Position numbers and translations under genes: made by a program. From an uncultured Clostridia bacterium (GTDB lineage: Bacteria > Bacillota > Clostridia > TANB77 > CAG-508): DNA of 54,799 nucleotides. Location of the stretch: positions 1 through 54,799 of the forward strand of contig CATJWN010000034.1 of NCBI GenBank assembly GCA_949745595.1. Reading direction: 5' to 3'. Under the pieces are notes generated by a model that had not been told where the DNA came from, made no database searches, and was given only the letters and a program-made list of their open reading frames with translations. The first letter of the stretch is position 1, and every line of letters begins with the position of its first letter. Of the stretch, positions 54,658 through 54,799 are shown piece after piece.

Positions 54658-54685
54658 AAGCGAAGATTTAATTTAATCTTCGCTT
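54658..54685. terminator. Hairpin at the end of the IS transposase gene
   Basis: AAGCGAAGATT / AATCTTCGCTT 11-bp stem over the transposase stop; T-rich on the plus side. Confidence 0.65.
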
Positions 54686-54799
54686 GTTTTTTAGTCTTTT
54701 GGTATTATAAAATTCTATCCAGTTTTCAACTAAAGCTATATATTCTCGTAAAGATGTGATATTATTATTATACAAAGTTTCTTTCTTAAGTATTCCGTG
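54668..54799 (-). CDS. IS3-family transposase, C-terminal 43 residues (5' end outside window)
   Basis: The open frame at the right edge reads HGILKKETLYNNNITSLREY then IALVENWIEFYNTKRLKNKR to a stop. HGxLKxE and the YIxxYNxxR block are the end of the IS3/IS150 OrfB integrase core. The usual last residues after the YN.KR block are shortened. The complete transposase lies to the right. Confidence 0.8.
   Translation of the reverse strand, partial: HGILKKETLYNNNITSLREYIALVENWIEFYNTKRLKNKRRLN

Larger units (their letters stand above)
54619..54799 (-). mobile_element. IS3-family (IS150-like) element, end region
   Basis: TGAAGTGAACCCCAAAATG at 54619-54637 resembles the terminal inverted repeat of IS150-group elements (TG...ACCCC-AAAA-GTT...). 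The transposase reading frame enters from the right on the minus strand. The other end is outside the window. Confidence 0.7.

Overview
The window reads as a chromosomal segment of a low-GC, spore-forming anaerobe of the class Clostridia. Evidence: a spoIIAA-spoIIAB-sigF operon followed by spoIID and a spoIIQ-like gene, CotF-like coat proteins, a four-subunit pyruvate:ferredoxin oxidoreductase with ferredoxin, and firmicute-type promoters and ribosome binding sites. The sequence does not allow a genus to be named.

Layout. Positions 1-631 are the edge of a mobile element: a tyrosine recombinase tail, then a 28-codon remnant of truA. 746-1594 is a HAD phosphatase. 1631-2640 is cdaA with a small membrane protein. 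2742-5951 is the forespore sporulation block. 6086-13078 is recD2 and the hrcA-grpE-dnaK-dnaJ operon, with two CIRCE operators. 13163-21666 holds yihY, smc, an HD-GYP gene, ldh, proS and scpB. 21807-36106 is a mixed regulatory and accessory stretch: BlaI with an M56-M23 fusion, an XRE/DUF4097 pair, copper export, small enzymes, an ECF sigma pair, a hydrolase with a DUF120 riboflavin kinase, a Fic gene and an acyltransferase. 36178-44550 carries tRNA-Met, coat proteins, asnS, mazF, a GerS-like gene, dusB, rodA, minE and minD. 44754-48020 is PFOR and ferredoxin. 48100-54532 is a deaminase, ricT, holB, lepB, an acidic membrane protein and a sensor kinase. An IS3-family element enters at the right edge.

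The most important observation is a recoding pattern. Five genes (cdaA, recD2 three times, the DUF120 riboflavin kinase, dusB and the sensor kinase) each need a +1 frameshift to give a full-length conserved protein. At all seven sites the zero-frame codon is CGG, followed by A (six) or T (one). Skipping the C gives a glycine (GGA or GGT), usually at an invariant position: the RecD2 P-loop, the kinase G2 box, the Dus GNPW motif. Reading every gene in the window by eye, I found no in-frame CGG anywhere else, although ACG, GCG, TCG, CCG, CGT and CGA codons are used. The simplest reading is that CGG is not an ordinary sense codon in this organism, and that CGGN is decoded as glycine with a +1 shift, by an A-site event or a quadruplet-reading tRNA. 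This needs genome-wide and protein-level checking.
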